DNA of 44,096 nucleotides, from positions 1 to 44,096 of the forward strand of contig DATCTK010000018.1 in assembly GCA_036567985.1 (NCBI GenBank), written 5' to 3'. Shown here in pieces: positions 15,621 to 24,076 of this stretch (positions within the stretch are counted from its first letter, which is position 1; the number at the start of each line of letters is the position of its first letter). The notes under the pieces were generated by a model, which saw only the letters and a program-made list of their open reading frames with translations, was not told where the DNA came from and ran no database searches. Source of the stretch: SZUA-229 sp036567985. GTDB lineage: Bacteria; Pseudomonadota; Gammaproteobacteria; SZUA-229. Made by a program: the position numbers and the translations under genes.

Positions 15621-17519
15621 TTAGCTCAGCATCTGGTTAATCCGCTTCACATAGGCCGCCGGATCTTCCAGCTGGCCACCTTCCGCCAGCATCGCCTGAT
15701 CGAACAGAATATGCGACCAGTTCTCGAATTGCGCCTGATCACCCATGTCTTTCAGTTTAGCCACCAGTGGATGCTCCGGGTTGATTTCCAGGATCGGCTT
15801 GCTCTGTGGCACTTCCTGGCCGGCGGCGCGCATAATCTGCTGCATCTGCAGGCCCATATCAAACTGATCCAGTACCAGACAGGAGGGTGAATCGGTCAGG
15901 CGATGGGTAATACGCACTTCCTTTGCCTTGTCAGCGAGCTTTTCCTTCATCATCTCGAGCACACCTTTCATATCGCCTTCGGCTTTTTCCTGTGCCTTTT
16001 TCTCTTCCTCGTCCTCGAACTGACCCAGATCCAGGTCACCCTTGGCAATGTTCTGCAGCTTCTTGCCGTCGAACTCGGTCAGGTGCTGCACCAGCCATTC
16101 GTCGATACGATCTGACAGCAGCAATACTTCCAGCCCCTTGCGCTTGAACACTTCCAGGTGCGGGCTGTTCTTCGCCGCGTTATAGCTGTCCGAGGTGATA
16201 AAGTAAATCTGCTCCTGGCCTTCTTTCATACGCGACACATAGTCTTCCAGTGAGACGCTCTGTGTTGCACTGTCATTTTCGGTTGAGGCAAAGCGCAGTA
16301 GTTTGGCAATGCGATCCTTATTGGTAAAGTCCTCGATCGGACCCTCTTTCATCACATTACCGAAGGCTTTCCAGAAACTCGCATAGGCCTCTGTATCATT
16401 TTTCGCCATCGACTCAATCATGCCCAGCACTTTTTTCACCGAGGCAGATTTGATTTTATCAATCACCTTGTTGTGCTGAAGTATTTCACGGGAAACGTTC
16501 AATGGCAGGTCATCGGAATCCACCACGCCGCGAGTAAAACGCAGGTACATGGGCATAATGTGATCCGTGTCGTCCATAATAAACACGCGCTTCACATACA
16601 GCTTAATGCCCTGCTTGCGCTCACGCTCGTACAGGTCGAATGGCGGATTTTTCGGAATATAGAATAACGAGGTGTAGGACTGGCTGCCCTCAACTTTATT
16701 GTGGCTCCATTGCATCGGCTCTTCGAAGTCATGGGCAATGTGCTTGTAGAATTCCTTGTACTCGTCGTCACTAATCTCGCTTTTTGCGCGGGTCCATAAA
16801 GCAGAAGCCTTGTTCACCACTTCATTTTCCGTGGCTTGCGCTTCCTCGCCTTCCTCATCCGACGCGCTCACTTCTTTGGGCATGGTGATGGGCAATGAAA
16901 TGTGGTCCGAATAGGTGTGAATAATCTGCTTCAGACGCCAGCTGTCCAGGAACTCATCTTCACCTTCACGAATGTGCAGAATGATTTCCGTACCACGGCT
17001 GTCTTTTTCAATGGTTTCCAGGGTATAGCTGCCTTCACCGGCAGATTCCCATAACACACCATGTTCTGCCGCAGCACCTGCACGACGAGTTTTCACCGTG
17101 ACCTTGTCGGCTACAATAAAGGTCGAATAAAAACCCACGCCGAACTGACCGATCAGGTGCGAATCCTTTGCCTGGTCGCCGGTCAGTGAATCAATAAACT
17201 TTTTAGTACCGGAGTTGGCAATGGTACCGATGTTCTCTACCACTTCATCCCGTGACATACCGATGCCGTTATCAGACACGGTCAGGGTACGGGCGTCTTT
17301 ATCAAATTCGATATGGATTTTGAGGTCGGAATCGCCATCATACAGCTGCTCGTTCGCCAGGGCTTCAAAGCGCAGCTTGTCGCAGGCATCGGATGCGTTG
17401 GATACCAGCTCACGCAGGAAAATTTCTTTATTGGAATAAAGCGAGTGAATCATCAGCTTGAGCAGCTGTTTCACTTCTGCCTGGAATTCAAGGGTTTCTT
17501 TATAGGCTTCTACCGTCAT
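15621..17519 (-). CDS. htpG: Molecular chaperone HtpG (Hsp90)
   Basis: HtpG is the bacterial Hsp90, an ATP-driven dimeric chaperone in the cytoplasm. The 632-residue length is standard. The GHKL ATPase motifs are seen in order: ELVSNASDACDKLRF (the catalytic Glu and Asn), VSDNGIGM, and GQFGVGFYSTFIV. The middle domain has LYVKRVFIMDD and LPLNVSREILQ with the gamma-phosphate-contacting Arg. The charged linker is short, and the C-terminal dimerisation region is present (HPLVAKL...AMLAEGGQLEDPAAYVKRIN). A sigma-32-like promoter stands just upstream and a strong terminator follows, so it is a single-gene heat-shock unit. Confidence 0.98.
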   Translation of the reverse strand: MTVEAYKETLEFQAEVKQLLKLMIHSLYSNKEIFLRELVSNASDACDKLRFEALANEQLYDGDSDLKIHIEFDKDARTLTVSDNGIGMSRDEVVENIGTIANSGTKKFIDSLTGDQAKDSHLIGQFGVGFYSTFIVADKVTVKTRRAGAAAEHGVLWESAGEGSYTLETIEKDSRGTEIILHIREGEDEFLDSWRLKQIIHTYSDHISLPITMPKEVSASDEEGEEAQATENEVVNKASALWTRAKSEISDDEYKEFYKHIAHDFEEPMQWSHNKVEGSQSYTSLFYIPKNPPFDLYERERKQGIKLYVKRVFIMDDTDHIMPMYLRFTRGVVDSDDLPLNVSREILQHNKVIDKIKSASVKKVLGMIESMAKNDTEAYASFWKAFGNVMKEGPIEDFTNKDRIAKLLRFASTENDSATQSVSLEDYVSRMKEGQEQIYFITSDSYNAAKNSPHLEVFKRKGLEVLLLSDRIDEWLVQHLTEFDGKKLQNIAKGDLDLGQFEDEEEKKAQEKAEGDMKGVLEMMKEKLADKAKEVRITHRLTDSPSCLVLDQFDMGLQMQQIMRAAGQEVPQSKPILEINPEHPLVAKLKDMGDQAQFENWSHILFDQAMLAEGGQLEDPAAYVKRINQMLS

Positions 17520-17558
17520 TACTTACTCCAGAATTGAAACAGAAAATTTGCCTGTAAA

Positions 17559-17585
17559 AATTGGGGTAGTCGCCTAGATTTCAAC
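17559..17585 (-). promoter_or_regulatory. Sigma-32-like heat-shock promoter of htpG
   Basis: On the minus strand GTTGAAA, 12 bases, then CCCCAATT closely resembles the sigma-32 consensus (CTTGAAA, spacer, CCCCATnT). The -35 element overlaps the last codons and stop of ogt; the htpG ATG is about 40 bases downstream. Confidence 0.6.
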
Positions 17586-18071
17586 CCCCTCATGGGCCAA
17601 TAATTGTCTTTTTGTATCAATTTGTGTACCGGCGGTGTGCCCGGAAAAGCCGCCAATACCCGCTGCTGACACCACTCGATGGCAGGGAATCACCAGGGGC
17701 AAGGGGTTACGTCGACAGGCATTGCCCACCGCACGGGGTGAGCTGTTGAGGGCCGCCGCCACTTCACCGTAGGTGCGTACCTCGCCCGCTGGAATGCTGC
17801 GTAGATAGCGCCAGACTGATTGCTGGAAGCTGGTACCGCGGGGGTTTAAGGGCAGGTCAAATACAAATTGCGGGGCTTGCAGATACGCCAGAATCTGTTG
17901 CAGCGCCTGCTGAAGCAGAGGATCCTCAATACCTTGCGGATCGACGATAGATGGCTGCTGATGATCTGCATCAAGCTCCGTTTTGTGAATAAAATCGATC
18001 TCGCACAGCTGGTTATGCTGCTGGCTGATTTTCAGGTCAATTAATGGCGTATAGCAAATCACACTGTTCAT
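17574..18071 (-). CDS. ogt: Methylated-DNA--protein-cysteine methyltransferase
   Basis: Ogt repairs O6-methylguanine by moving the methyl to its own Cys, a suicide reaction. The 165-residue protein holds the signature PLVIPCHRVV, with the acceptor Cys at 130. Before it come the helix-turn-helix segment RTYGEVAAALNSSPRAVGNACRRN, whose Arg flips the base, and the usual FQQSVWRYLRSIPAGEV. The N-terminal 75 residues are the poorly conserved family cap. The gene ends just before htpG and begins 27 bases after the TPR gene, so it may be cotranscribed with that gene. Confidence 0.95.
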   Translation of the reverse strand: MNSVICYTPLIDLKISQQHNQLCEIDFIHKTELDADHQQPSIVDPQGIEDPLLQQALQQILAYLQAPQFVFDLPLNPRGTSFQQSVWRYLRSIPAGEVRTYGEVAAALNSSPRAVGNACRRNPLPLVIPCHRVVSAAGIGGFSGHTAGTQIDTKRQLLAHEGVEI

Positions 18072-18098
18072 AATGACACCTCATGCAATAACTCCGGG

Positions 18099-20033
18099 TT
18101 ATACCTCCGGCTGCACCTCGTTCAGACGAATCGACTGCAGGCGTTGCTGGATCACCGCCCGGCGTGCCGCATTTTCAGTGATCGCCAGCAGATGCATAAA
18201 ACGCTGCCGCGCATCCTGATAGAGTCCCGCACTCAACAGGCTTTCAGCGGCGCGAAAGGTGGCGGTGTGGTACCAGTGATCATACACCTTCTCCAGTGGA
18301 ATCGCCGATTTAAGAAACAGATAGGCCGCCTGCTCATACTGCTTCAGGGCATGCAGCGACTCCGCCCGCCAGAACATCAGCTCGCGCAGTACGCGGGAGT
18401 CGTCTACCTGCTGTGCCAGTGCATCAAACAACGATAAAGCCAGCGGATGCTGTTCCACCGATTGCAGATCAAACACCACCTGTAAAAACCTGTCGACCTG
18501 TTTGCCCTGCAGTGTCTGGCTCTCCAGTATCACGGCCAGCGCATTGGCCCCGCGCTGGAAATCGCCGCTGAGTATCATCACCCGTGCACGGCGCAGAGAC
18601 CATTCAAACTGATCCTGATCCGCCGGAGGTTGCTGCAGCCCGGCAAACAATGCAGCAGCCTGTTTTACCTGCCCCTGGGAAAGACTGTAATCAATTAACT
18701 GATAACGCACCGCCGGGGCAACCGCTGCCAGATCGCTAATGTAAGTCGTTTCGGTAAACAGCCGTTTCACCAGCTGCAACGGCTGCTTGTCAGCCACTAT
18801 CGAATCACTCAGTTGCTGCATTGCCAGCTGCCGCTGGTGCTGCTGCTGTGCCTGCAGCGCCAGTACCGCCAGCAACGCTCTGGCAGTATAGGGCTGTTTT
18901 TTATGCAGGTTATTGGCCAGTGCATACCAGGCATCATCATCGCCACTGAGCAGCCCCTGCTGATTGGCCTGCTGTTGCCCGTGCTGCAGATACAGGGCCC
19001 ACAGGCTGTCGGCATTCAGCTGCAGGCCACCGATCTGCATCAGCGAATCGCTCAGTTGCAGCTGCGGCTTTGCCAGCAACTGCTCCAGCTGACTCACTGC
19101 CTGGTCCAGTTGCGCGGTTTCAATCAGCATTAACAGCCGCACATAGTGCAGCAAATCCTCTGCTGCACTGCTTTCCTGAGCCTGTTCAGGTGACATTTGT
19201 GACGCCTGCTGTATGTATTTATCTGCCTGCTGAAGCGCCTGTTTTGCATCTAACTGCTGCGACTTATAACGCGCCAGCAACTGTAGCCCCTGAAACTCGG
19301 TACTGCTGTTTTCCCCATTCGCCCTTTCCAGCAGATCCGCGGCCTGCTGATACTGCTTTAACTGCATCAGTAATTCAGCCTGGATAGTGAGCCAGCTGCG
19401 ACCATCTTCTTCGGCCAGGGCACCGTAATCCTGCTGGTAACGCTGCATTGCCATACGCGCGTCGCTCAAGTGCGACTGATTTAGATACACCTCGATAACC
19501 AGCCGCCGCCAGTTCGCCAGGGTGCGACTGGGAACCCGTTGCGGTGCCGTCCATAGCAGCTCACGCAACTGTTTCAGCGCCGCCTCGTAATCTTTTAACT
19601 GAATGCGCGCCCTGACCTGCTCGGTTAGAAACCAGTTGCGGTCGGCAGTGGCCACCTTGATGGTATTGAGCTTTTCCCGTTGTGCATCCACCCGCTCGAT
19701 CAGCGCTTTCCATTGCCGTGTAAAGGCGAGCAGCTCAATCCGCTTCTGCTCCCAGAACAGCCATTCAATCGGCTGGTCCGGCTGATAGTCCGGTTGTTCT
19801 CGCTTGATGTAGCTCAGCGCCAGCCCTGGCACCTGCAGCGCCACCAGCTCATCGATATTCTTGAAATGCACCCGACGCATTTCCTCGATAAAATCTTCCG
19901 AGCTGCGAACCTGTGATTTATCTGTGGCGGCTGTTGCGTCATCAGCCGCATTTCCATTGCCGGTCTGCGCTGCCAGCCAGTGACTGAACAGCAGGCCGCA
20001 ACCGAATAAAATAACCGCCTGTATTTTCACCAT
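18099..20033 (-). CDS. Exported tetratricopeptide-repeat protein
   Basis: A large Gln-, Ala- and Leu-rich protein with an N-terminal signal (MVKIQAVILFGCGLLFSHWLAAQ), probably periplasmic. The body is an alpha-helical solenoid with degenerate TPR-like pairs, for example EAALKQLRELLWTAP, QQAADLLERAN, QLDQAVSQLEQLL and QYEQAAYLFLKSAIP. I chose the ATG at 20033 (644 residues); a TTG at 20045 adds four codons, and neither has a clear ribosome-binding site. No enzymatic motif is seen, so a scaffolding or assembly role is the most that can be inferred. It may be cotranscribed with ogt. Confidence 0.6.
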   Translation of the reverse strand: MVKIQAVILFGCGLLFSHWLAAQTGNGNAADDATAATDKSQVRSSEDFIEEMRRVHFKNIDELVALQVPGLALSYIKREQPDYQPDQPIEWLFWEQKRIELLAFTRQWKALIERVDAQREKLNTIKVATADRNWFLTEQVRARIQLKDYEAALKQLRELLWTAPQRVPSRTLANWRRLVIEVYLNQSHLSDARMAMQRYQQDYGALAEEDGRSWLTIQAELLMQLKQYQQAADLLERANGENSSTEFQGLQLLARYKSQQLDAKQALQQADKYIQQASQMSPEQAQESSAAEDLLHYVRLLMLIETAQLDQAVSQLEQLLAKPQLQLSDSLMQIGGLQLNADSLWALYLQHGQQQANQQGLLSGDDDAWYALANNLHKKQPYTARALLAVLALQAQQQHQRQLAMQQLSDSIVADKQPLQLVKRLFTETTYISDLAAVAPAVRYQLIDYSLSQGQVKQAAALFAGLQQPPADQDQFEWSLRRARVMILSGDFQRGANALAVILESQTLQGKQVDRFLQVVFDLQSVEQHPLALSLFDALAQQVDDSRVLRELMFWRAESLHALKQYEQAAYLFLKSAIPLEKVYDHWYHTATFRAAESLLSAGLYQDARQRFMHLLAITENAARRAVIQQRLQSIRLNEVQPEV

Positions 20034-20320
20034 TCTATATAACAATCCATCTCGTATGAGTGATGCACAATACTACCTGCTAAACCCGGTGGATAGAATA
20101 TGCCTTGTTTGCAGCAATGAAGGAAAAAAAGCACAAGAAAACGCGAAACAGTCCGCCACTAAACGCAAATTAACGCGAATGTGTAGATGTGGTCATATCA
20201 TCCAATGAATTTAGCTAGTTCTGGGGTAACCTTCTATACATCAATCTGGTGAAATTATTATTCTGCGCCTGAACTACAAACGACAGACGTGATTCGTTTG
20301 ATTCACCCTTGATACTTATG

Positions 20321-20353
20321 TTTATTTGCGTTGATTGGCGTTTATTTGCGGAC
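20321..20353 (+). repeat. TTTATTTGCG dispersed element, copy 2
   Basis: Differs from 10147-10179 at two of 33 positions (A/G and C/G). The same orientation is used in both gaps. Confidence 0.75.
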
Positions 20354-20367
20354 CATCTCAGTTGCAT

Positions 20368-20468
20368 CTTTACTACCGGCGTCCTTGCCTCTCGCTAAAT
20401 ACCGCACATCCTGTGCATACCGCTGCCGGCATCCCTGCCTCCCGCGAAATACCGTACTTCCTGTACAT
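20368..20468 (-). repeat. Two 50-bp units abutting the rplS terminator
   Basis: Read on the minus strand, units begin at 20468 and 20418. The first starts ATGTACAGGAAGTACGG and the second ATGCACAGGATGTGCGG, each followed by TATTT, GCG and GAGGCA-type sequence. The first unit starts directly at the T-tract of the rplS terminator. Related units occur at 32682-32820. Confidence 0.75.
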
Positions 20469-20471
20469 AAA

Positions 20472-20500
20472 AAAAGGGGCGCAATGGATGCGCCCCTTTT
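20472..20500 (-). terminator. Intrinsic terminator of the rpsP-rimM-trmD-rplS operon
   Basis: On the minus strand GGGGCGC-ATCCATT-GCGCCCC, flanked by A/T pairs, is followed by a run of seven T. It lies 56 bases beyond the rplS stop. Confidence 0.92.
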
Positions 20501-20555
20501 CGGTCCTGCAGGCCAGCGGTTTAACCACCGACCAGAATATAAAACAGGACTGGCT

Positions 20556-20900
20556 TTATAGCTTCTCTTTAATACGAGCCGCTTTACCGGTACGACCACG
20601 CAGGTAGTACAGCTTGGCACGACGTACCTTACCGCGACGCTTCACTTCAATTTCACTGATCAGCGGGCTGTAGGTCTGGAATACACGCTCAACGCCTTCG
20701 CCGTTAGAAATTTTACGTACGGTGAAAGCCGAGTTCAGACCACGGTTACGCTTTGCAATTACCACGCCTTCAAAGGCCTGTAAGCGTTCACGGTCACCCT
20801 CTTTAACACGCACCTGTACAACAACCGTATCACCTGACGAAAACGTCGGGATTTCTTTGTTCATCTGTTCCGCTTCAAGCTCTGCGATGATGTTACTCAT
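20556..20900 (-). CDS. rplS: Ribosomal protein L19
   Basis: L19 is a 50S subunit protein at the interface with 30S. The 114-residue product matches family length, with FSSGDTVVVQVRVKEGDRERLQAFEGVVIAKRNRGLNSAFTVRK and the C-terminal KVRRAKLYYLRGRTGKAARIKEKL. It is last in the rpsP-rimM-trmD-rplS operon, 25 bases behind trmD, and is followed by a strong terminator. Nothing unusual. Confidence 0.99.
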   Translation of the reverse strand: MSNIIAELEAEQMNKEIPTFSSGDTVVVQVRVKEGDRERLQAFEGVVIAKRNRGLNSAFTVRKISNGEGVERVFQTYSPLISEIEVKRRGKVRRAKLYYLRGRTGKAARIKEKL

Positions 20901-20925
20901 GGTCTACTCCAATATTTAAATACAT

Positions 20926-21663
20926 TCAGCTGTTGTGCTCGTTAATAAATTCATCCAGCAGCTGTTTCTGTTCATCAGTCAGGTTCAGTGCATCGAGTAA
21001 ATCGGGGCGCCTTAACCAGCTACGTCCGAGACTCTGCTTCAGTCGCCAGCGTTCAATATCACGGTGGTGACCACTGAGCAGCACATCCGGCACTGTCTGG
21101 CCATCAATTTCTTCTGGCCGGGTGTAATGCGGGCAATCCAGCAGGCCCTGCATAAACGAATCCTGTTGCGCTGAATTTTCATCCCCCAGCACACCGGGGA
21201 TCATACGGGCCACGGCATCAATCAGTACCAGGGCGGGCAGCTCACCGCCACTCAGCACATAGTCGCCTATGGACCATTCTTCATCGACATAGCGCTCGAT
21301 AATGCGCTCGTCTATACCTTCATAGCGACCGGCAATAATAATCAGACCCGGCGCCTGTGCCAGTTGCTGCACCGCCTGCTGGGTCAGGGTTTGTCCCTGC
21401 GGGCTCATATAAATCACCTTGTGCCCGGGAGCAGACTGTTTCGCCGCCTCGATTGCCGCTTTCAGCGGCGCCACCTTCATCAACATGCCGGGACCACCGC
21501 CGTAAGGTCGATCATCCACCGTGCGATGCCGGTCTTCAGTGTAGTCCCTGGGATTCCAGCAGCTCAACTGCAACTGGGCGTTTTTAATTGCCCGCCCCAG
21601 TACACCGGTCTGCGCAACACGTTCAACCATTTCGGGAAACAGTGTTACGACATCAAATCTCAT
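20926..21663 (-). CDS. trmD: tRNA (guanine37-N1)-methyltransferase
   Basis: TrmD methylates G37 next to the anticodon with S-adenosylmethionine, preventing +1 frameshifts. The 245-residue protein shows the SPOUT knot motifs: YMSPQGQTL, IIIAGRYEGIDERII, and the SIGDYVLSGGELPALVLIDAVARMIPGVLG loop that forms the AdoMet-binding trefoil knot. The N-terminal RFDVVTLFPEMVE and NPRDYTEDRHRTVDDRPYGGGPGMLM are also canonical. It is placed third in the ribosomal operon, 32 bases behind rimM. Confidence 0.99.
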   Translation of the reverse strand: MRFDVVTLFPEMVERVAQTGVLGRAIKNAQLQLSCWNPRDYTEDRHRTVDDRPYGGGPGMLMKVAPLKAAIEAAKQSAPGHKVIYMSPQGQTLTQQAVQQLAQAPGLIIIAGRYEGIDERIIERYVDEEWSIGDYVLSGGELPALVLIDAVARMIPGVLGDENSAQQDSFMQGLLDCPHYTRPEEIDGQTVPDVLLSGHHRDIERWRLKQSLGRSWLRRPDLLDALNLTDEQKQLLDEFINEHNS

Positions 21664-21695
21664 CTTGCGTCCTGTCGATCGGCTGACAGCATCCG

Positions 21696-22214
21696 TTAAA
21701 AATCCGGATCCCAGTCAACGATAATCTGCTGTGCATCCAGGTCTACATCAATCACCGTATGACCCGGGGTAAACGGCAGCAGTCGCTCTCTGTCACCCTT
21801 CACCACCAGCACATCATTGGCACCGGTTTCCAGCAGATGATCCACCAGCCCCAGCTCGACGCCCTCGCGGGTGATCACTTTCAGACCCTGCAATTGATGC
21901 CAGTAATACTCACCGTTCTGCAGATCGTCCAGCTGGTGCCGAAACACCGCAATTTCATCGCCCCGATAGAGCTCGGCTTCATTACGATCATCCAGCCCGA
22001 CCAGCTGTGCAACAACCGTCTTACCCTGGCGTTTGCCATCGGCCAGCTCTACCGTCTGCCATCGCCCCTGGTGTTTGATCTGCCAGTGGCGGTAGTCGAT
22101 GATTTTTTCTCTGGGATCCGTGTAGGAATGTACTTTCACCCAGCCTTTTACACCAAAAACGCCGGATATCTTACCCAGCGAAATCAGCTCTTCGGTGCTA
22201 TTCTGCTCAGCCAT
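21696..22214 (-). CDS. rimM: 16S rRNA processing protein RimM
   Basis: RimM assists maturation of the 30S head and binds S19. From the ATG at 22214 (MAEQNSTEELISLGKISGVFGVKGWVKVHSYTDP) it is 172 residues, the family norm, with AAAGGCAGG just upstream; the frame is open 12 codons further but that extension (MQVFASVAKRQA) is not RimM-like. The N-terminal barrel has G-V-GWVKVHS. The PRC-type C-terminal domain has GEYYWHQLQGLKVITREGVELG, then LLPFTPGHTVIDVDLDAQQIIVDW. It is second in the rpsP operon. Confidence 0.96.
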   Translation of the reverse strand: MAEQNSTEELISLGKISGVFGVKGWVKVHSYTDPREKIIDYRHWQIKHQGRWQTVELADGKRQGKTVVAQLVGLDDRNEAELYRGDEIAVFRHQLDDLQNGEYYWHQLQGLKVITREGVELGLVDHLLETGANDVLVVKGDRERLLPFTPGHTVIDVDLDAQQIIVDWDPDF

Positions 22215-22261
22215 AGCCTGCCTTTTTGCAACCGAAGCAAAAACCTGCAATTAAGCCCCAG

Positions 22262-22516
22262 TTATGCCTGGGCGGCTTTACGCGCCTGCTTAATCAGGGA
22301 TTTAACACGGTCAGTTGTTGCTGCACCCTGTGAAACCCAGTGATCGATACGATCCAGGCTAACTTCAAGGTCTTTCTCTGCGCCGCGAGCCATTGGGTTA
22401 AAAAAGCCCAGACGCTCGATGTAGCGACCGTCACGCGGCATACGTGAATCAGTTACAACTACATGATAAAAAGGCTTTTTCTTGGCGCCGCCACGTGATA
22501 AACGAATGGTTACCAT
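22262..22516 (-). CDS. rpsP: Ribosomal protein S16
   Basis: S16 is a 30S assembly protein. The ATG at 22516 gives the standard MVTIRLSRGGAKKKPFYHVVVTDSRMPRDGRYIERLGFFNP, 84 residues; a frame extension of five codons upstream is ignored. RIDHWVSQGAATTDRVKSLI ends the conserved part. It is the first gene of the rpsP-rimM-trmD-rplS operon and has a very good promoter upstream. Confidence 0.99.
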   Translation of the reverse strand: MVTIRLSRGGAKKKPFYHVVVTDSRMPRDGRYIERLGFFNPMARGAEKDLEVSLDRIDHWVSQGAATTDRVKSLIKQARKAAQA

Positions 22517-22598
22517 TAGTATCTGTCTCAATAAATGTTAGTTAATGCCCACCTTCAGACCTTTCGGCCGCAGCCATCAGGCTCGTGGGAAACGCGGA

Positions 22599-22627
22599 AT
22601 TTTAGCGGTTTGTAGTGTGTGTAGCAA
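22599..22627 (-). promoter_or_regulatory. Sigma-70 promoter of the rpsP operon
   Basis: On the minus strand TTGCTA, 17 bases, TAAAAT: a near-consensus housekeeping promoter about 83 bases before the rpsP ATG, in the 170-base gap behind ffh. Confidence 0.65.
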
Positions 22628-22686
22628 GCCCAATTTGCGCTTTTTTGGACGGGCCAGCCTGCAAATCAGCGATATTTGCCATCTAC

Positions 22687-24042
22687 CTACATGCCCATAC
22701 CCGGCGGCAGCTTGCCCTGCATCATCTGCATCATTTTTTTCATGCCGCCGCCTTTCATTTTTTTCATCATTTTTTTCATTTGCTGCTGCTGTTTCATCAG
22801 CTTGTTCACATCCTGCACCTGCACCCCGGCACCGGCGGCAATGCGCTTTTTACGTGAGCCCTTGATAATATCGGGAAAGGCGCGCTCCTTAGGGGTCATG
22901 GACTGAATAATCGCAATCAGGCGTTTGATGTCTTTGTCATTCACCTTGTCCTTGATATTGCCCAGCTGTCCCATGCCCGGCAGCTTATCGAGCAGGCCGC
23001 CCAGGCCGCCCATATTCATCATCTGTTCCATCTGCGCTTTCAGGTCGTTGAAATCAAACGCGCCGCCTTTCTTGAATTTGCTGGCCAGTTTCTCCGCATC
23101 GCCCACATCCACCTTGCGCTGCACTTCTTCCACCAGGCTGAGTACATCCCCCATGCCCAGAATACGCGACGCCAGGCGATCCGGATAAAAAGGTTCCAGT
23201 GCATCGATTTTTTCCCCGGCACCGAGAAACTTGATCGGCTTGCCGGTAATCTGGCGAATCGACAGCGCCGCACCGCCCCTGGCATCACCGTCGGTTTTGG
23301 TGAGCACCACCCCGGTCAGTGGCAATGCATCATTAAAGGCTTTGGCGGTCACCGCCGCATCCTGGCCGGTCATGCTGTCCACCACAAACAGGGTTTCCAC
23401 CGGATTCACCGCCTGGTGAATCTGCTGGATCTCCCCCATCATGGTTTCATCTATATGCAAACGGCCGGCGGTGTCCACCAGCAACACATCCTGAAACTGT
23501 TTTTTCGCGGCATCCAGCGCGGCACGGGCAATCTCCACCGGCTGCTGGTCTGCTTCACTGGGGTAAAAGCTGGCACCCACCTGGCCCGCCAGGGTCTGCA
23601 ACTGTTTGATCGCCGCCGGGCGGTACACATCACAGCTCACCACCATGACCTTCTTGTTATGCCGCTCCTGCAGCAGCTTTGCCAGCTTGGCCACGGTGGT
23701 GGTTTTACCTGCGCCCTGCAGGCCCGCCATCAACACCACCGCCGGTGGCTGCGCCGCCAGATTTAACCCCTCATTGGCCTCACCCATGGTGGCGACCAGT
23801 TCTTCATCGACAATCTTGATCAGTGCCTGACCCGGTGACAGGCTGCTCATCACCTCCTGACCAATCGCGCGCTGCTTGACCCGTTCCACAAAGTCACGCA
23901 CCACCGGCAGGGCGACATCCGCCTCCAGCAACGCCATACGTACATCCCGCATGGTGTCTTTTATATTGTCTTCGGTAATCCGCCCCTGGCCACGCAGGTT
24001 TTTGATGGTTCTGGAAAGGCGATCGCTTAGGCTGTCAAACAT
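22687..24042 (-). CDS. ffh: Signal recognition particle protein Ffh
   Basis: Ffh binds 4.5S RNA and signal sequences and, with FtsY, delivers inner-membrane proteins to the translocon. The 451-residue protein has the N domain, then the GTPase G domain with MAGLQGAGKTTTVAKLA (P-loop, about 105-120), LLVDTAGRLHIDE, TKTDGDARGGAALS and the closing loop GAGEKIDALEPF. The Met-rich M domain carries the RRIA-type RNA-binding segment (RKKRIAAGAGVQVQDVN) and ends in a KKMMKKMKGGGMKKMMQMM tail. It lies 34 bases after the phosphodiesterase-like gene, possibly cotranscribed. Confidence 0.98.
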   Translation of the reverse strand: MFDSLSDRLSRTIKNLRGQGRITEDNIKDTMRDVRMALLEADVALPVVRDFVERVKQRAIGQEVMSSLSPGQALIKIVDEELVATMGEANEGLNLAAQPPAVVLMAGLQGAGKTTTVAKLAKLLQERHNKKVMVVSCDVYRPAAIKQLQTLAGQVGASFYPSEADQQPVEIARAALDAAKKQFQDVLLVDTAGRLHIDETMMGEIQQIHQAVNPVETLFVVDSMTGQDAAVTAKAFNDALPLTGVVLTKTDGDARGGAALSIRQITGKPIKFLGAGEKIDALEPFYPDRLASRILGMGDVLSLVEEVQRKVDVGDAEKLASKFKKGGAFDFNDLKAQMEQMMNMGGLGGLLDKLPGMGQLGNIKDKVNDKDIKRLIAIIQSMTPKERAFPDIIKGSRKKRIAAGAGVQVQDVNKLMKQQQQMKKMMKKMKGGGMKKMMQMMQGKLPPGMGM

Positions 24043-24076
24043 GGTTATTTACTGGCTGTATTTTGTGAGCGGTGAA

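Larger units (their letters stand above)
20034..20555. other. 520-base gap rich in repeats
   Basis: No convincing gene. From left it has an inverted fragment related to the TTTATTTGCG family (20161-20180), a unique stretch, the 33-base copy at 20321-20353, the 50-base array (20368-20468) and the rplS terminator. The promoter for the TPR gene must lie near the left end but no clear -10/-35 pair was found. Confidence 0.5.
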
